A stretch of 64,000 nt of DNA from NCBI GenBank assembly GCA_018292915.2, contig JACVVK020000093.1:475001-539000 (forward strand), given 5' to 3'. Positions within the stretch are counted from its first letter, which is position 1. Each line of letters starts with the position of its first letter. The stretch is from Batillaria attramentaria (taxonomy: Eukaryota; Mollusca; Gastropoda; Batillariidae). The notes under the pieces are model-generated. The model saw nothing but the letters and a program-made list of their open reading frames with translations, was not told where the DNA came from and searched no databases. Shown here in pieces: positions 1 to 13,105 of this stretch. Made by a program: the position numbers and the translations under genes.

Positions 1-592
1 GGGGCGTTGGCCAAATACGCTTTCGGTGCTGTGACGAGAATGAACAGACGACGCAAGATGGTGCAGGTCGGCACGGTGAAGCAGTTGAACTGTTACCCCG
101 TCAAATCTTGCAGCGGAGTATCCGTTGACAGCGGCCTCTGCACTCCTCTGGGGTTGAAAGTCGGGAAAGCCACGGACAGGTAACGTCATATATCGTGCAG
201 CAAGAGTTTCCTCCCCCCCCCCTCACTTCCACCCTTCACTTCCCACCCGGCCAGGGTGCTCAAACTAAAATCAGCGAGTAAAGTCACAAACAACAAACAC
301 AACCACAGAAAAAGAAAAGAAAATCACCCACAAAAATCAGATAATTCCTTTTCCCTTGTAGCGTTTAAAGTATACTGACTGAGTGTGTAATTTGTAACTT
401 TTATTTCAGTTAAAAACAGTTATCACAGTAGTAAATATTCAGTTGTAACTGCCACAAATATTTACACGTAGGTAGTTAATTAGAAAATTAGATAGACTGA
501 TAGGGAATGAAGGTCAGTGTATGCCTGGCCACTGTTCAACATTGTTTTGGCTCACCAGCTTGTGCAATAAAGTGAGTCTATGTAATCTTCCA

Positions 593-657
<65 letters not shown>

Positions 658-1545
658 GGTGGGGGTGGGGGGGGGGGGGCGCAGAAAACTGTAACTTCGG
701 CATTTTCTGAGAAAGTGTACACACCAGCGGCACCAAGCCTGGCCTGATGATAAGTGATAAAACCTTTCCAGACATACCCTTTTGAATGACCTTGAGTTAC
801 ATTCAAGGTCATAAAAGCTGTCTGTTGTGAACTTTAACATTGGCATTTTCTCAGAAACTACTAAATCCAGAAGCAGCAAACTTTGCTGATAAACATTGAT
901 AAGACTTTTACTTACATATCTCTTTTGAATGACCTTGACTTAAGGTCAAGGTGATATAAGTTTGTTTTGGAAAATGTTAAAAAAAAAACCAACCTTTATT
1001 GTTGGCATTTTCTCAGAAACTACAGATAGCAGAAGTGCCCGACAAACTTGGCATGCTTTTCAGTCATGAGATCTTTCCAGACATACTTTTTTGAACTACC
1101 ATGAGTCAAGGTCAAGGTCATCAAAGTTGTCGGTTGTGCCTTAATATTGGCATTTTATTCAGAAACTCCAAACACTATATGCATCAAACTTGGCATGATG
1201 ATAGACATTGATGAAACATTTTACAGACACATCACTTTTGAATGACCTTGACTCAAAGTCAAGGCCACATTGGCTGTCTGTGGAAAAGTTTAACATTCTT
1301 ATTTTTTCAGATACACGTACTATGAACACCAGAGATACCAAACTATAGATTATAGACAGTGCTAAGGACTTTGCAAACGTACTCTTTCAAATGACCTTGA
1401 CCCATTTCACAAGTGAGCCGAGAAGGTTTCTGCCTCTCTAAGTTTTAATCGAGTTGATACATTCAGTTATTGTCTTCAGTAGTTTGTTTCAGTGTGTTCA
1501 CATTCTTACTCAGGCTTGAACAACTGCTTCACTGAGACGGGGAGT

Positions 1546-1581
<36 letters not shown>

Positions 1582-2812
1582 CGAATGATAGAGCGTTGGA
1601 CTTACAGTGCTTGGGTCGTGAGTTCGAATCCCGGCTGGGGCCAAATATTTGTGCCGGCCTTTTTCTCGGTGCCCTGTCTTTGATATCACCCTTATGTGGT
1701 GGAAAAGGACGATAAACTCCCAAACACCCACCCACCCCGCTTCACTGAGACGGTCGTTGTAGTCAAAGACAGTCCCATTTCTAGAATCTGTTGTCTGTCC
1801 ATGTAGACACTGGCTGGTGGTGAGGTCAAACGGTGACTTTGTGACCCAGCGCCAGTTCTCCAAGCTAGCACTGGTCAGCACAGAAATCGGTAACACCCAG
1901 CTGGTCATACAGGGCCCAGGCATGCCCACCCTCCGTTTGCCACTGGAGCCCATCACTGACAGATCGAAGGTCATGAGATGCAGGTAGGACTCGAAATAAA
2001 TGATGTTGATATAGCACAGTAATACATGCTTGTTAGATATAATTGATGTTGATACAGCACAATAATATATGCTTGTTACTTCTTGCGGACTTCCATTGAT
2101 CAAAATGTGCGTGCGTGCGAGTGAGAGAGAGAGAGAGAGAGAGAGATAACGATAACGATAACGATCCTTTATTTTACAACGGAAGAAGTTATAGGCATAC
2201 AAAGACCATTTTCAAACTTGCCGTTGCTACACTATCATAAGAAGAAAACGAAAACGAAAGGAAGAGAGAGACAGAGAGTGAGAGACACAGAGAGAGGAGA
2301 GAAACATTTGACTCCGTCCGACATACAAGGAAAACCGCATATAGGCGTAAGGCATATGGTTTCTCAGACTACACATCTATGCAGGTCAGTAATTCTTGCG
2401 TTCGAATCATTGTTTGCCCTGACAGAAAACAAAGCAAGCACACTTGTCATCAGTTACATTACAGACGCTGTTTTGTGGTTTCCTAGGATATGGGGGAACA
2501 GATCAGAAGGACTGGATTGTGGCGATGATGCAGCGTACTGGTTCTCCACCTTCCTCAGGATACAGGGCCTGCGACTCCTGTTCTCGGCTTCGGATCTCGC
2601 CCATCAGGACGTCACCAACATGCCCAAACCCGGGGGCAACCCGGCCCTACCAGGAGATCAGGTGTGTAGATGCCGTTCACTGCGCTAGTTTAAATCCCAT
2701 CTGAAGGCTTTTCTCTTCCGTCAAGCCTTTGATAGATACACCTCTGTTGAGTCTGTTTGTGTGTACCATGAGTCGTCACACCTGCCAAATTGTATGTAAA
2801 AGGGGATGTAAA

Positions 2813-2874
<62 letters not shown>

Positions 2875-3169
2875 TTGGAGAGCAGCGCTCTATAAAAACT
2901 ATGTATTATTATTATTATTATTATCATAAAATCTCCATCTTCCTAGAGTTCTGTGCTCACCAGTCCTTTTAAGCTCTTTTTTGTGGTGTCTACCGTCACG
3001 GGGGTAAAACAAAACGGCCGGACGGGCGTTTCTCCCGGTGCTATCCCCCTCCAAATATGTTGGCTCCCACGCAATAGCACCGGGAATAAAAAACAAAACA
3101 AAAAAAAACACTTTGCATTTTTGGCTCCCTTGTGTAACAATGGGAGTCTATGTAATAGCCCTCCGTCGT

Positions 3170-3261
<92 letters not shown>

Positions 3262-4967
3262 AGAAAACTTTAACGTTGTCGTTTTCTCAGAAACTACAAA
3301 CAGCAGAGACACCAAACTTGGCATGCTGATAGACAACCATAAGACCTTTCAAAACATATCATTTTGAATGACCTTGACTCAAGGTCAAGGTCACTAACGC
3401 TGTCTGTTTGAAAATTTTACATTGGCATTTTCACGGAATCTACAAAGACCAGAGGTTTGAAACTTTGCATGATGATAGACATTGATCAGAACTTTACAGA
3501 TATACATGTATGCAATGGCCTTGTGTCAAGGTCAAGGCCATACAAGCTATTTTTGTGAAACCTTAACATTGGCATTTTCTCAGAAATAACAAACAGCAGA
3601 GGCGCCAAACTTGGTGTGCTGATAGACAGTGATAAGACCTATGCACACATACCATTTTAAATGACCTTGACCCAAGGTCAAGGTCATTAAAGCAGTCTGG
3701 AAATTTTTACATTTGCATTTTTTTCAGAATCTAAAAGAACCAGAAGTATCAAACTTTGCATGATGATAGACATTGGCAACACCTTCACTGACATACCTGT
3801 GTTCAGTGACTTTTAGTCAAGGTCAAGGCCATGCAAGCTGTTTTGGGTAAGCTTTAACCTTGGCATTTTCTCTGAAACAACAAACAGTTGAGGCACCAAA
3901 TAGGGCATGATGATAGACTGCAATGAGACCTACCTTTTTGAATGACCTTGACTGAAGGTCAAGGTCATTAACGCTGTCTGTTGTGAATTTTAACTTTACC
4001 GTTTTCGGAGGAACTACAAATACTAGAGGCGTCAAACTTGGCATAATAATAGACATTGATGTGATCTCATTTTAATGACCTTGAACCAAGGTCAAGGCCA
4101 TGCAAACTGTTTGGGGGGAAAATTGTAATATTGCCAGGAACTTGGAACACCAGAGACACTTTACTTGCCGTGATGATAGTGATAAGAGCTTTACATACAC
4201 TTGTGAATGACCTTGACCCTTGTCACAAGGGAGCCATGGAGGCTTTTGCCTCTCTAGTTTTCTACTGTTTTGAGCACGTGCATGGCCGGTCTACAGTGTT
4301 TTAACTCGTAAAAGCCCATGCAAAACTCGCATTTTTACTTGAAACTTTTGTATCACTAGGAACCACTTCAAGCCACTATTGTGCAGCGGTCTCGGGTCTA
4401 GCGGCAAGGCTCCGCTTGATGTGGCTACTACTGGTGTGCAGAGGCTGTTTCTTTTTAACCAGTCTTACGATATAGTGGGCAGGGAGTGGTTCGGCTCGGG
4501 CTCCTAATGTTAACCTAATTTCAAATCAGTGGACCCTCATTACTTCCATTCAACTTACCGACCATCCTTAATCATCCGAGCACCCAGCGGCTGGGGTCAA
4601 ATAATTATTTGCTCTGGCCTTTTTCTCGTTGCCCCGTCTTTGACATCACCCTTACGTCGCGGAAAAGGACGTCAAACTCCCAAACACCCACCCGCCCACC
4701 CATCCATCAGAACACCCAGCCGGCCAAAATGCCACCCACTTCCTAGAAGCGGCCATGCCAAGCTCAGGTCTTATTAAATTTTCGGAAACTGGTTTTGTTT
4801 GTAGGCAGCGTTTAGTGACTGGTGTTCGTACCTGGTCACCACGGAAGAGTCTCTGGCGGCCGTCAACGAGAGACTGAAGGAACCGGTCGTCATGCGACGC
4901 TTCCGACCCAACATCGTCGTGTCCGGAGGTCCTGCCTTTGACGAGGTAATCTCCAACATTTGTTTTA

Positions 4968-5004
<37 letters not shown>

Positions 5005-5035
5005 GTGTATGTGTGTGTGTGAGAGAGAGAGAGAG

Positions 5036-5098
<63 letters not shown>

Positions 5099-5152
5099 CT
5101 GGGTGGCTGGGTAGGTGTATGTGTGAGAGAGAGAGACAGAGAGAGAGAGTGT

Positions 5153-5203
<51 letters not shown>

Positions 5204-5323
5204 CTGGGTGGCTGGGTAGGTGTATGTGTGTGAGAGAGAGAGAGAGAGAGTGTGTGTGGGGGGGGGGGGGGGGGGGGGCTGGGTGGCTGGGTAGGTGTAT
5301 GAGAGAGAGAGAGAGAGAGAGAG

Positions 5324-5392
<69 letters not shown>

Positions 5393-5505
5393 ATTCGCAG
5401 GCGGACGCCTCAAACCGCCTAGCCGCAAGATCCCCTTGGCCTTCATTGATTCAAAGGCCAGACAGTTGTGCTGCTGTGCGTTTCCTTGTTTCGTTGCTTC
5501 TCAGG

Positions 5506-5585
<80 letters not shown>

Positions 5586-7488
5586 GGGGGAGGCGGGCGT
5601 TTCTTTGTTCGTATACAGTTGTGCCTGTAGTACCATGGGCTACAGCTGTTCTGGGAGGCTCTGAACTGTAGCCCAGTTGTAGCCCATGGCACTGTGTCCC
5701 ATGATCGGTTGCCTATGTGGCTGTTGAATCCCCCCTCTTCCCCCACCCCGAGGATCGCAGTTAGAGATGACTGTGTGAAATTGCATAATAATGTAATAAT
5801 AATAAATTGCATAATATTGTATGTGATTCTGATGTAAACCATATTCCTGGTATATCTTATTAACTGGAAAACTCTCGGGTTTTTTTGGTGCAGGACAACT
5901 GGTCGGAGCTTCAGATCGGGGACGCTACCTTCAGGATGCTAGGCCCATGTGAAAGGTATGGGACATTGTTTTCCTCCGCTTGCATCCGTCAACAGTATGT
6001 TTTATTTGTTTGTTTTGGGTTTTGTTGTTGTTGTTGTTGTTTTGTTTTGTTGTTTTTGGTAGGTTTTTTTTGTTTGCTGTGGGGTTTTTTGTTTGTGTTG
6101 TTTGTTGTTTTAGGTTTTGTTTTTGTTGTTGTTGGGGTGGTTTTTTTTTTGTTTTTTGTTTTTTTTTGGGGGGGTGGTGGTGGTGGTGGTGGTGTTAAAG
6201 CCTCGGGCATTTCTTTTCTGCTCCGATTACCTTAAATTGCTGAGCTGGCCCTTCGCAACACGTGATTGTTATGTGTTCATGACCAGTGTCTGAAAGAATG
6301 CGTGTCACACACGTGAGCGTGCGTTTTGGGTTTAGCTCGCGGCGCTTTAAACCAAATATTCGGGATAAAGCGCCTATATTAATGCGATTATTATTATTAT
6401 TGTTGTTGTTGTTGTTGTTGTTATGATTATTATTATGACATTATTTTCGCGTCCAACAGGTGTCTGCTGACGACGGTTAACCCAGACACTGGTGAACGTG
6501 ACCCGAGAGCAGAACCACTGGAAACTCTCAAATCGTGAGTATTCGATACCTCGTTAGTGCACCGCAGTCACTGACGCGACTTACTTAGTGCAGTTCGGCG
6601 AGCTATACCAACTCAGCCCTAATGATGGGAGGCTGGGGTAGCCGAGATGGCCGAGCTCTAGGCTGTAAGTGCTTGTCAAGTTAAGTCAACTGAGTCAAGT
6701 CAGCTCTCAAGTCTTCTACTCTTGACCCTCAAGGGGCATTAGGAGGGTGGGGTGGGTGTTTGGGAGTTTAACGTCCTTTTCCACCACGTAAGGCGGCATT
6801 AGGAAGAGAAAGAAAGAAAAACCCACATACGTGGACGCTAACAATGCATGCCAAGTATGATCACCAAATGAGAGAGAGAGAGGTTCACAGTGCATAAGTC
6901 AGTGCGCTAGCCACGTGTTCGTGTGTTATACATGATTAACCATCTCTGTGATAGATTTGTTAATGATATTAATAAAGGAGATAACTTTTGTCAATAGCTT
7001 CTGACTCTTTGTACTAAAGAGTTAACTGTACTTTATGGCCCCGCCCATATACTCTGCCGTTTATTGGCAAAACAGAGTCAGTATGTCGATGAGGTCATTG
7101 TATGGAAAAAGGGGGTGATTTCAAGATGAAAGAGCGTTATGACTGACGTAATGGTCTTTTCCCTCAAATGACGTCATACTGCTTGCCATGTTTCGGTCAT
7201 TTCAAACTACACGTGCTTCCCTCGTTGTAGAGTAGCGTCTGGCAAAACGTTTGCCAGACCATGCCATGTGTTGTGCTCATTGCGCTGCGGGACGCGATTG
7301 GCTGAATTCTGGGAGCTCGACCCTTTTGATTGACAGGGGTGGAGTCGTCCATTATCATCAGTTCTTTCTGTTGCAGATTCCGGTGTTTCCCAGAACACGG
7401 CCCTAGTCCTCTGTTCGGCGTCAATGCGACGGTTGACGTCACTGGTGTCGTCAAAGTCGGGGACCCTGTCTTCGCCATAAGGAAATAA
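1..7488 (+). CDS. MTARC: Mitochondrial amidoxime-reducing component (mARC), copy A, 5'-partial
   Basis: mARC is a molybdenum-cofactor enzyme of the outer mitochondrial membrane that reduces N-hydroxylated compounds with cytochrome b5 and its reductase. Coding exons: 1-179, 1807-1983, 2487-2661, 4805-4945, 5894-5955, 6460-6534, 7377-7488 (TAA 7486-7488). All junctions are GT-AG and in phase, giving 306 residues in view. The first exon is cut by the window edge, inside or just after the expected N-terminal membrane anchor. Recognisable blocks are LNCYPVKSC in the N-terminal MOSC barrel, FRPNIVVSG, and [12 protein letters not shown], whose Cys (about residue 246 here) aligns with the proposed Mo-ligand cysteine of human mARC. 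The C-terminus has SPLFG and [10 protein letters not shown], typical of the family. Introns carry a Helentron-like repeat pair, SINEs and a compound TG/GA minisatellite. Copy B follows 2.8 kb downstream in the same orientation. MTARC1 and MTARC2 cannot be told apart, since those names refer to vertebrate paralogues. Confidence 0.95.
547..1434 (+). mobile_element. Helentron-like repeat, copy 1 (divergent)
   Basis: Begins near TTGGCTCACCAGCTTGTG, with a (TG)n tract at 594-654. It then carries about five units of roughly 145 bp centred at about 790, 930, 1105, 1243 and 1392. The 3' end holds CACAAGTGAGCC and a GCCTCTCTAAG terminus. Units share 'attggcattttctcagaaact' and 'aaacttggcatgatgatagacattg'-type cores. 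Exact TCAAGGTCAAGGTCA lies at 1106-1120. The most degenerate of three copies in the window; within mARC-A intron 1. Confidence 0.6.
1582..1737 (+). mobile_element. tRNA-derived SINE family 1, + copy
   Basis: tRNA-like head 'gaatgatagagcgttggact...ggtcgtgagttcgaatccc', then the family core 'cctttttctcggtgccctgtctttgatatcaccctta' and the end 'ggaaaaggacgataaactcccaaacacccaccc'. Preceded by a 35-base poly-G run. Not a functional tRNA gene: no cloverleaf 3' half beyond the B box. Confidence 0.65.
2145..2245 (-). repeat. Retroposon tail shared with 10506-10610
   Basis: (GATAAC)n then 'ctttattttacaacgg...cttgccgttgcta'. The mARC-B intron 1 sequence at 10506-10610 shows (AATC/GAAT)n then 'ctttattttacaacgg...cctgccgttgcta'. 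Probably the A-rich or short-repeat tail of one retroposon family. Confidence 0.4.
2689..2925 (+). mobile_element. LINE 3' end with (ATT)n tail
   Basis: The frame '[14 protein letters not shown]' is a typical LINE ORF2 C-terminus. It is followed by a stop, a 3'UTR invaded by (TG)n, 'gcgctctataaaaactatgt' and (ATT)n. It starts about 25 bp after the mARC-A exon 3 donor. Confidence 0.55.
3120..4257 (+). mobile_element. Helentron-like repeat, copy 2 (near full length)
   Basis: Starts with TTTGGCTCCCTTGTG and carries (TG)n at 3173-3258. Seven internal units follow (half-site clusters at about 3369, 3515, 3661, 3807, 3941, 4073, 4206), alternating AAGGTCAAGGTCATT and AAGGTCAAGGCCATG types. It ends CACAAGGGAGCC (inverse of its start), then the hairpin GAGGC-TTTT-GCCTC and CTAG at 4254-4257. 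Terminal inverted sequence, internal microsatellite and hairpin plus CTRR end fit non-autonomous Helitron/Helentron (HINE) elements. Inside mARC-A intron 3. Confidence 0.6.
4575..4695 (+). mobile_element. SINE family 1, 5'-truncated copy
   Basis: Starts in the B-box region ('cacccagcggctggggtcaaataattatttg') and continues with the standard core and 'ggaaaaggacgtcaaactcccaaacacccaccc'. Confidence 0.55.
4971..5390. repeat. Compound (TG)n/(GA)n higher-order minisatellite
   Basis: Three to four units of (TG)n, 'ggctgggtggctgggtaggtgtatgtgtg' and (GA)n, with one unit carrying a poly-G run (about 5258-5278). It follows mARC-A exon 4 by about 25 bp. A further (TG)n lies at 5511-5581. Confidence 0.85.
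6745..6810 (-). mobile_element. SINE family 1, 3'-end fragment
   Basis: 'ggggtgggtgtttgggagtttaacgtccttttccaccacgtaagg' matches the 3' end of the family in reverse. A related tRNA-like head ('ggggtagccgagatggccgag') lies nearby at about 6645. Confidence 0.45.
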
Positions 7489-8558
7489 ACTTGTGAAAAG
7501 AAAAAAAAATATCAGCTGTCTTACTACAGCCAAACTTCTGTCAGCATTTCATTCATGTTGGGCACCTCTACGGGAGTTGTAAAATACATAGTTTTTGTTC
7601 TACTCAGTGTAACTGCATGTCTTGTCCTACTGTGTATGTCTGAACCCCCCCCCCCCACCCACCCCTCCCCCGAACTGAAAAAATCTTGTTTTTCACCTAT
7701 TCACGCTGGAAAAGTCATTCTAATCTAGCATCTTTTTGTGCACATAATTCCCCCCCCCCCCCCCCCCCCCCCCCGAGACACCGACCTGTGACTGCATCTC
7801 CCCAACTAAATATACATGTAGTTTGACAAAATGTGTTTGTGCAAAAAGCTTACTGTACAAGAAAATAAAAAAGCGTGTCAATTGCGTGCGTGCAATGGAA
7901 TTCATGCCTGCGTTTAAGGCGTTCTTGAATACATATTTTTAGCCACATGTTGCCGTGGTATGTTGTGGTGGTGTTGGTGATTTTTAATTGAGTCTTTCTG
8001 TCGTCAGAAAAAAACAAACAAACATTGAAGTGTTCAAATGTATTGCTGTTGAATGCTTGTGGGAGAACTATCTGTGTATATCCGCTTGTGTCACGGTAGG
8101 GCAGCGGTTGGGGGGGGGGGGGGGGGGGACGGAGGGGAGGGGGGGGGGATTATGTGCACGAGAAGATGCTAGTTTAGAATGATTTAACATTCTCAGACTC
8201 CTTACGACGGGACTATCATCAGCGAGCATTTGCGATGCTTGCCAGTGGAGACAGACTTGCCCTAGTCTCCGCTTATGCATCTCGTACTGATCGTTTAGTT
8301 TCAACTAGGTCATGTCCGATGCACGCATACGTACTAGTACTAGTCAGACTGTACAGCATTATTGTTTTCACTTTCACTGACGACTCGGAAATCGGTCGGA
8401 ATAAATGTATCACTTACTTATCCATCCACTTAATGGACATATGTATGGAACGGTTGTCCTGCAGTCAAATGCATGTGAAGAGTTCATTAAAGGATATTTA
8501 TGTACAGCCAAGCTCAACATGATCATGTTTTGAAGAGAATGAACACTGGGCGAAAGAG

Positions 8559-8618
<60 letters not shown>

Positions 8619-8651
8619 CGTGACACACACACACACACACACACACACCGT

Positions 8652-8703
<52 letters not shown>

Positions 8704-9822
8704 AGATGCGCACTGATACGGCAAACCAAACGCAAGCCATAACCCCCAACCCCACCCCCGCCACCCCCCTCCTCTTACACACTCACGCACACACCGGCAC
8801 ACACGCACATGCGTGTCAAAATTAATAACCACCATACACACGCACTGTACGATTGTACAGCAGCCGGGAGTGTACGGGGAACTGTACCGAACATGGCAAA
8901 GCGTCCTACATTTTACAATGCACCTACAGATAAGAGGCCACGTGTGCTTAAAACACACCGGCAGGGCAGGTCAAGACAAGTTGCTCACACACTATACAGC
9001 GTCCTGACTTCACTACAGCGGCCTTGACCACTTGGCGACGGCTGATCAGTAGACTGCCTAGCGAGTGAAATTTGATCAGTAGTATGTGAATGAGTAAAGC
9101 GGGTTTACTTCGGCAGCTGAATCCGCAAGACTGCAGTGCCGGTGATCTGTCGTCTGAACTGAACTAGGATATCTGGGATCCTGTCTGCCCATGAGACTGC
9201 AACAAGCTGTTGCCAGCAGGGCGTTTAGCGCTGGATAGAATAGCCTGTGACACGCTATTATTCAGCGACAACCCAAAAAGGAACTGAGCTTGTTGCTGCT
9301 GTGCCATCACTTTTGATTGTCGAATCAGAAGGTGAGCAGTGTGCGCGAGCGCGGGTGTTTCTCATTCAAGCTAATGATATCAAGCGAATCTCAGGCACTT
9401 CATTTGTATTTTTCATTTACACCGGCCGATATAAACCGCTGAGGTAAGATGGCTGTATTCCTTTGAAATGGTACTGATGTCTAAAGTGGAGGTGGAAACT
9501 GGTCGGTCATCACGGCCGGATGAGTTCCGAGGGGTCGAGCGTGACCTTACCCACGTTTGGCCGGTGACGTAACTCTGGTCATCTGTCCTACGACGGCTTG
9601 GCTGTAAGATGAAGGCTTGTGCCAGAGATGCTTGTCAGTTTGTTACCCTAGTGTTGCCGCTATGTAAGGTTTATCTAACACGCCGGCGAGGATGGTTTGT
9701 GCACAGACAGCAAACATGCAAGTGTTCAACTTTTGTGACACCAGCCCATTTGGGTCACAAGGAAAGTCACCGACCCTCCTATTTGGGTCACCGTGACAAG
9801 GATAAGTAACCGGCTTTAAACT

Positions 9823-9891
<69 letters not shown>

Positions 9892-10276
9892 CGGGATTAT
9901 CTGCTGCTATGGTCTGTGGAAGACGGAGTTGAAACTTACAGCTGTTCACTCAAAAAGATAGTATCTGTCAATCGTGATACATGGCTTTAAACTTGCTATA
10001 TAACGGTTTAGTTCCACTGTACATTTACCGTCTAATGGTTTAACGGCCAAAGAAACAAAATGCTGTTCGCTGCAAGTATGCCATGTCAGTGTCAGTTGCG
10101 AGAGCAGGTGTGTACTAGCCGCAGTGTTAAAACGTTTCTCGTCATCTCTTCAGTCTTCTACTTTCTTTTGTTACATCCAGAAATTCGTCTCCTATTGGTC
10201 GAGTGTCCTCAAGGCGCCCGAGAATAGCACCTAGACGTTGTCTTGGTTCGCACCCTAACTACAAGTACAAACCAGT
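7489..10276. other. Intergenic region between the two mARC genes
   Basis: Holds the copy A 3'UTR, poly-C/poly-G runs (7750, 8110), a (CT)n(CA)n tract (8561-8702), a (CA)n tract (9822-9888) and presumably the copy B promoter just before 10277. No gene or clear core-promoter element seen. Confidence 0.6.
7864..7869 (+). terminator. Candidate poly(A) signal of mARC copy A
   Basis: AATAAA about 375 nt after the stop codon; the first canonical hexamer on this strand that I found after copy A. The cleavage site is unproven. Confidence 0.3.
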
Positions 10277-11639
10277 ATGGAAAGCCTTTCGCCGGAATCC
10301 GCCATCTTTGCAGCTTTGGCGTCAGGAGCAGTCGCCAAGTTCGTTTTCGCCGCCGTCACGTACGCAAACAGACGACGTGCCATGGTAAAAGTCGGCACCG
10401 TGACGGAACTAAACTGCTACCCCATCAAATCTTGCGGAGGGTTTTCAGTGGAGCGTGGACTGTGTACGCCTCTTGGGCTGAAAGTGGGAGGCATCACTGA
10501 CAGGTGAAAAATGAATCAATGAATCAATGAAACTTTATTTTACAACGGTAGAGGCAGTTGACGTCAAGTAGTCAGTTTTCATACCTGCCGTTGCTAAAAA
10601 CTACTATTAACTAACTAACAAAATAAAGAATAAAACAAGAAAAACAAACAGACAGATTAGTGCACAAATAAAACAACAACAAACAAACAAACAGCGAACA
10701 GATGTTGCAAGCACACGTACACACATACACATTGTCTATTGATTTCAAGTGCACACAAGATTTTTTTAAAGTCAATAATAGTAATTAAACACAAAAGAGA
10801 TGTATACAATAGCAAGCGAACAGTCGGCATGCACTTAATCAGACAAAATTACTAAAATGCAATATACCCGTGTTAAAAGTGAAGGAAAAAGAAAAAAAGT
10901 GTTATAACATTTATGACCTCATGCTTTATTGTTATTGATGCTGTTGTCTTTATGTACATGTTCATCATTTTGTGCAAACAGTAGCTTTTGTACCAGTATT
11001 GATCCTGGTTTGTTTGTTTTTTGGGAGGGGGGGGGGGTGTCCACTTTTATTAAATTCAGCTACTGAATTAATCAAGGAAATAAAAAATAAGAAATATGCT
11101 TATGTGAATGAAAAGCTTTTCCCGTTCATTTTTTTGTAATAAACTGTCATTTTGAAAGTCCAACAGGTTACAAAAAAACACAAAAAACACTCGTCCACTG
11201 CCGTGACCATTTGGCATGGTATTAATGAAGCACATTCAGCTAGGTTAATTTTTATTTAGATTTGTACAGGCGTATATGAATAGGAATTTAGAATGATTGT
11301 ACGCGTAATCTACGCGCGATTAACCTGACCGGCTAAATGCGCTTCACAAGTAGTACCCCAGAACGATATGCTTATACGCAGGCACTGGCTGGTGGTAAGA
11401 TCAAACGGGGACTTCATCACCCAGCGCCAGTTCCCCAGGATGGCCCTCATTCACACGGAGATCCGGGAGCAGAATCTGGTTCTCAAGGCGCCGGACATGC
11501 CTGACCTGATTGTGCCGCTCAACCCAGCCATGGACAGATCCAAGATCATGAAATGCAGGTAGAGTGTAGAGGGTGGCGAGTTGGCTGTGCGTTGTATCAT
11601 GCATTTCACGTGTGCGGGTGACTGGGTACCAAAGAGGGG

Positions 11640-11734
<95 letters not shown>

Positions 11735-12874
11735 TGCGTGCGCGCTGAAAGTATCAGATCCCGGGAACCTATTCGAGGGAAGTTAATAAAAATCTATCAG
11801 TCATCCTGCGGAAGTCTTTGTCAAGCTTGTGTACATGATAAAAGTGAAACTGCTTATGTACAGATTTGTTTGTACAATGTCCTGCTCTTTTTATCGATGT
11901 GGGGCATATTGGCATCAGGGAACTGAAAAATGACACAGCACAACAAAACACACACTAGACACAAACAAGGAAAGACTTGGAAATAATTGATTCAAAAAAG
12001 AAAATAGGATGGGTATTGGGTGACGCTGCCCCGCGGCGACGCGCTTCCCCCGGGGGAAGCAGTCCGAATTTCCCGAAAGGGATAATAAAGTACATGTAGA
12101 AAAAAAAATTTTTTTAAAAGAGGCGGGACTGAGAAGTGACCCCCCCCCCCCCCCCCCACACACACACACATACACACACAACCAAAAAAAAAAAAATCAA
12201 AAAACAACAACAAAAATAACAGTAACAGCAACACCAAAACCAACAACAAACAAAGAAATGTATATGTCCACAGGGTCTGGGAACAGCGGCTAGCGGGTCT
12301 GGACTGTGGCGCAGAAGCGGCCAACTGGTTGTCCAAGTACCTTGAAGAGCCGGGCCTGCGTCTCCTGTACTCGGCTCCCGGGCTGCCGCGCCAGGACATC
12401 ACACAGAAGAAAGCTCCTTGGGGCAACCCCGCTCTTTATGGCGACCAGGTACGGCATATGGCTGGCAGCCGAACATGAAAACATGGTATGGTTTGGTAAA
12501 GAAAACTTCTCCTAGGCCTAAACAGCCGTCTCTGCTTAGAAGCCCGAGGCGCCGCAGGGCTGGAGAACGAAGGTGACAGCCGAGAAGGAGACGTGTTTAA
12601 TGGATGGGTCACGGGTGTAGGTGTCCATTGCCAAATTCACATTCTTTTTTGTTGTTGTTTTGTCATCCGTGTCTATGTTAAACTGACTTTTTCCCCTTGT
12701 CGCTGGAAGAATGATAAAAATAATAATAATGGATATTTACATAACGCTTATACTCAGCGAGGTCTAAGTTCTCACAAAGTTAAGAAAAATAACATAAAAT
12801 AAAATGGTATGGAAATAATGCCAGAGAGAACAATGAAAGACACAACAATTGTGGCGCGCGCGCGCACACACACC

Positions 12875-12938
<64 letters not shown>

Positions 12939-13066
12939 TCTGTCAATCCCTCGTTACTGCTGCTGGGCTGAGAACAAGTGTATTTTGACTGCAGTTTTAA
13001 AGGTGCATAACACACAAGAGATTTAACATCAGTTTCACCCGGCTGTCCATGTTTCTCTAAAATAAC

Positions 13067-13105
<39 letters not shown>

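Noticed and set aside
1582..1660. Possible tRNA genes (here and at 56440, 46030, 54553)
   Set aside because: A and B boxes are present, but the 3' acceptor half is replaced by SINE body sequence; these are SINE heads, not tRNA genes.
4652..5664. Long open frames of Cys-Val or Thr-His repeats on both strands
   Set aside because: They are translations of (TG)n/(CA)n microsatellites and appear at every such tract; no coding signal.
5969..6200. Hydrophobic Phe/Val/Cys-rich frame at about 5980-6198
   Set aside because: Derived from T/G-rich low-complexity intron sequence; no homology or start context.
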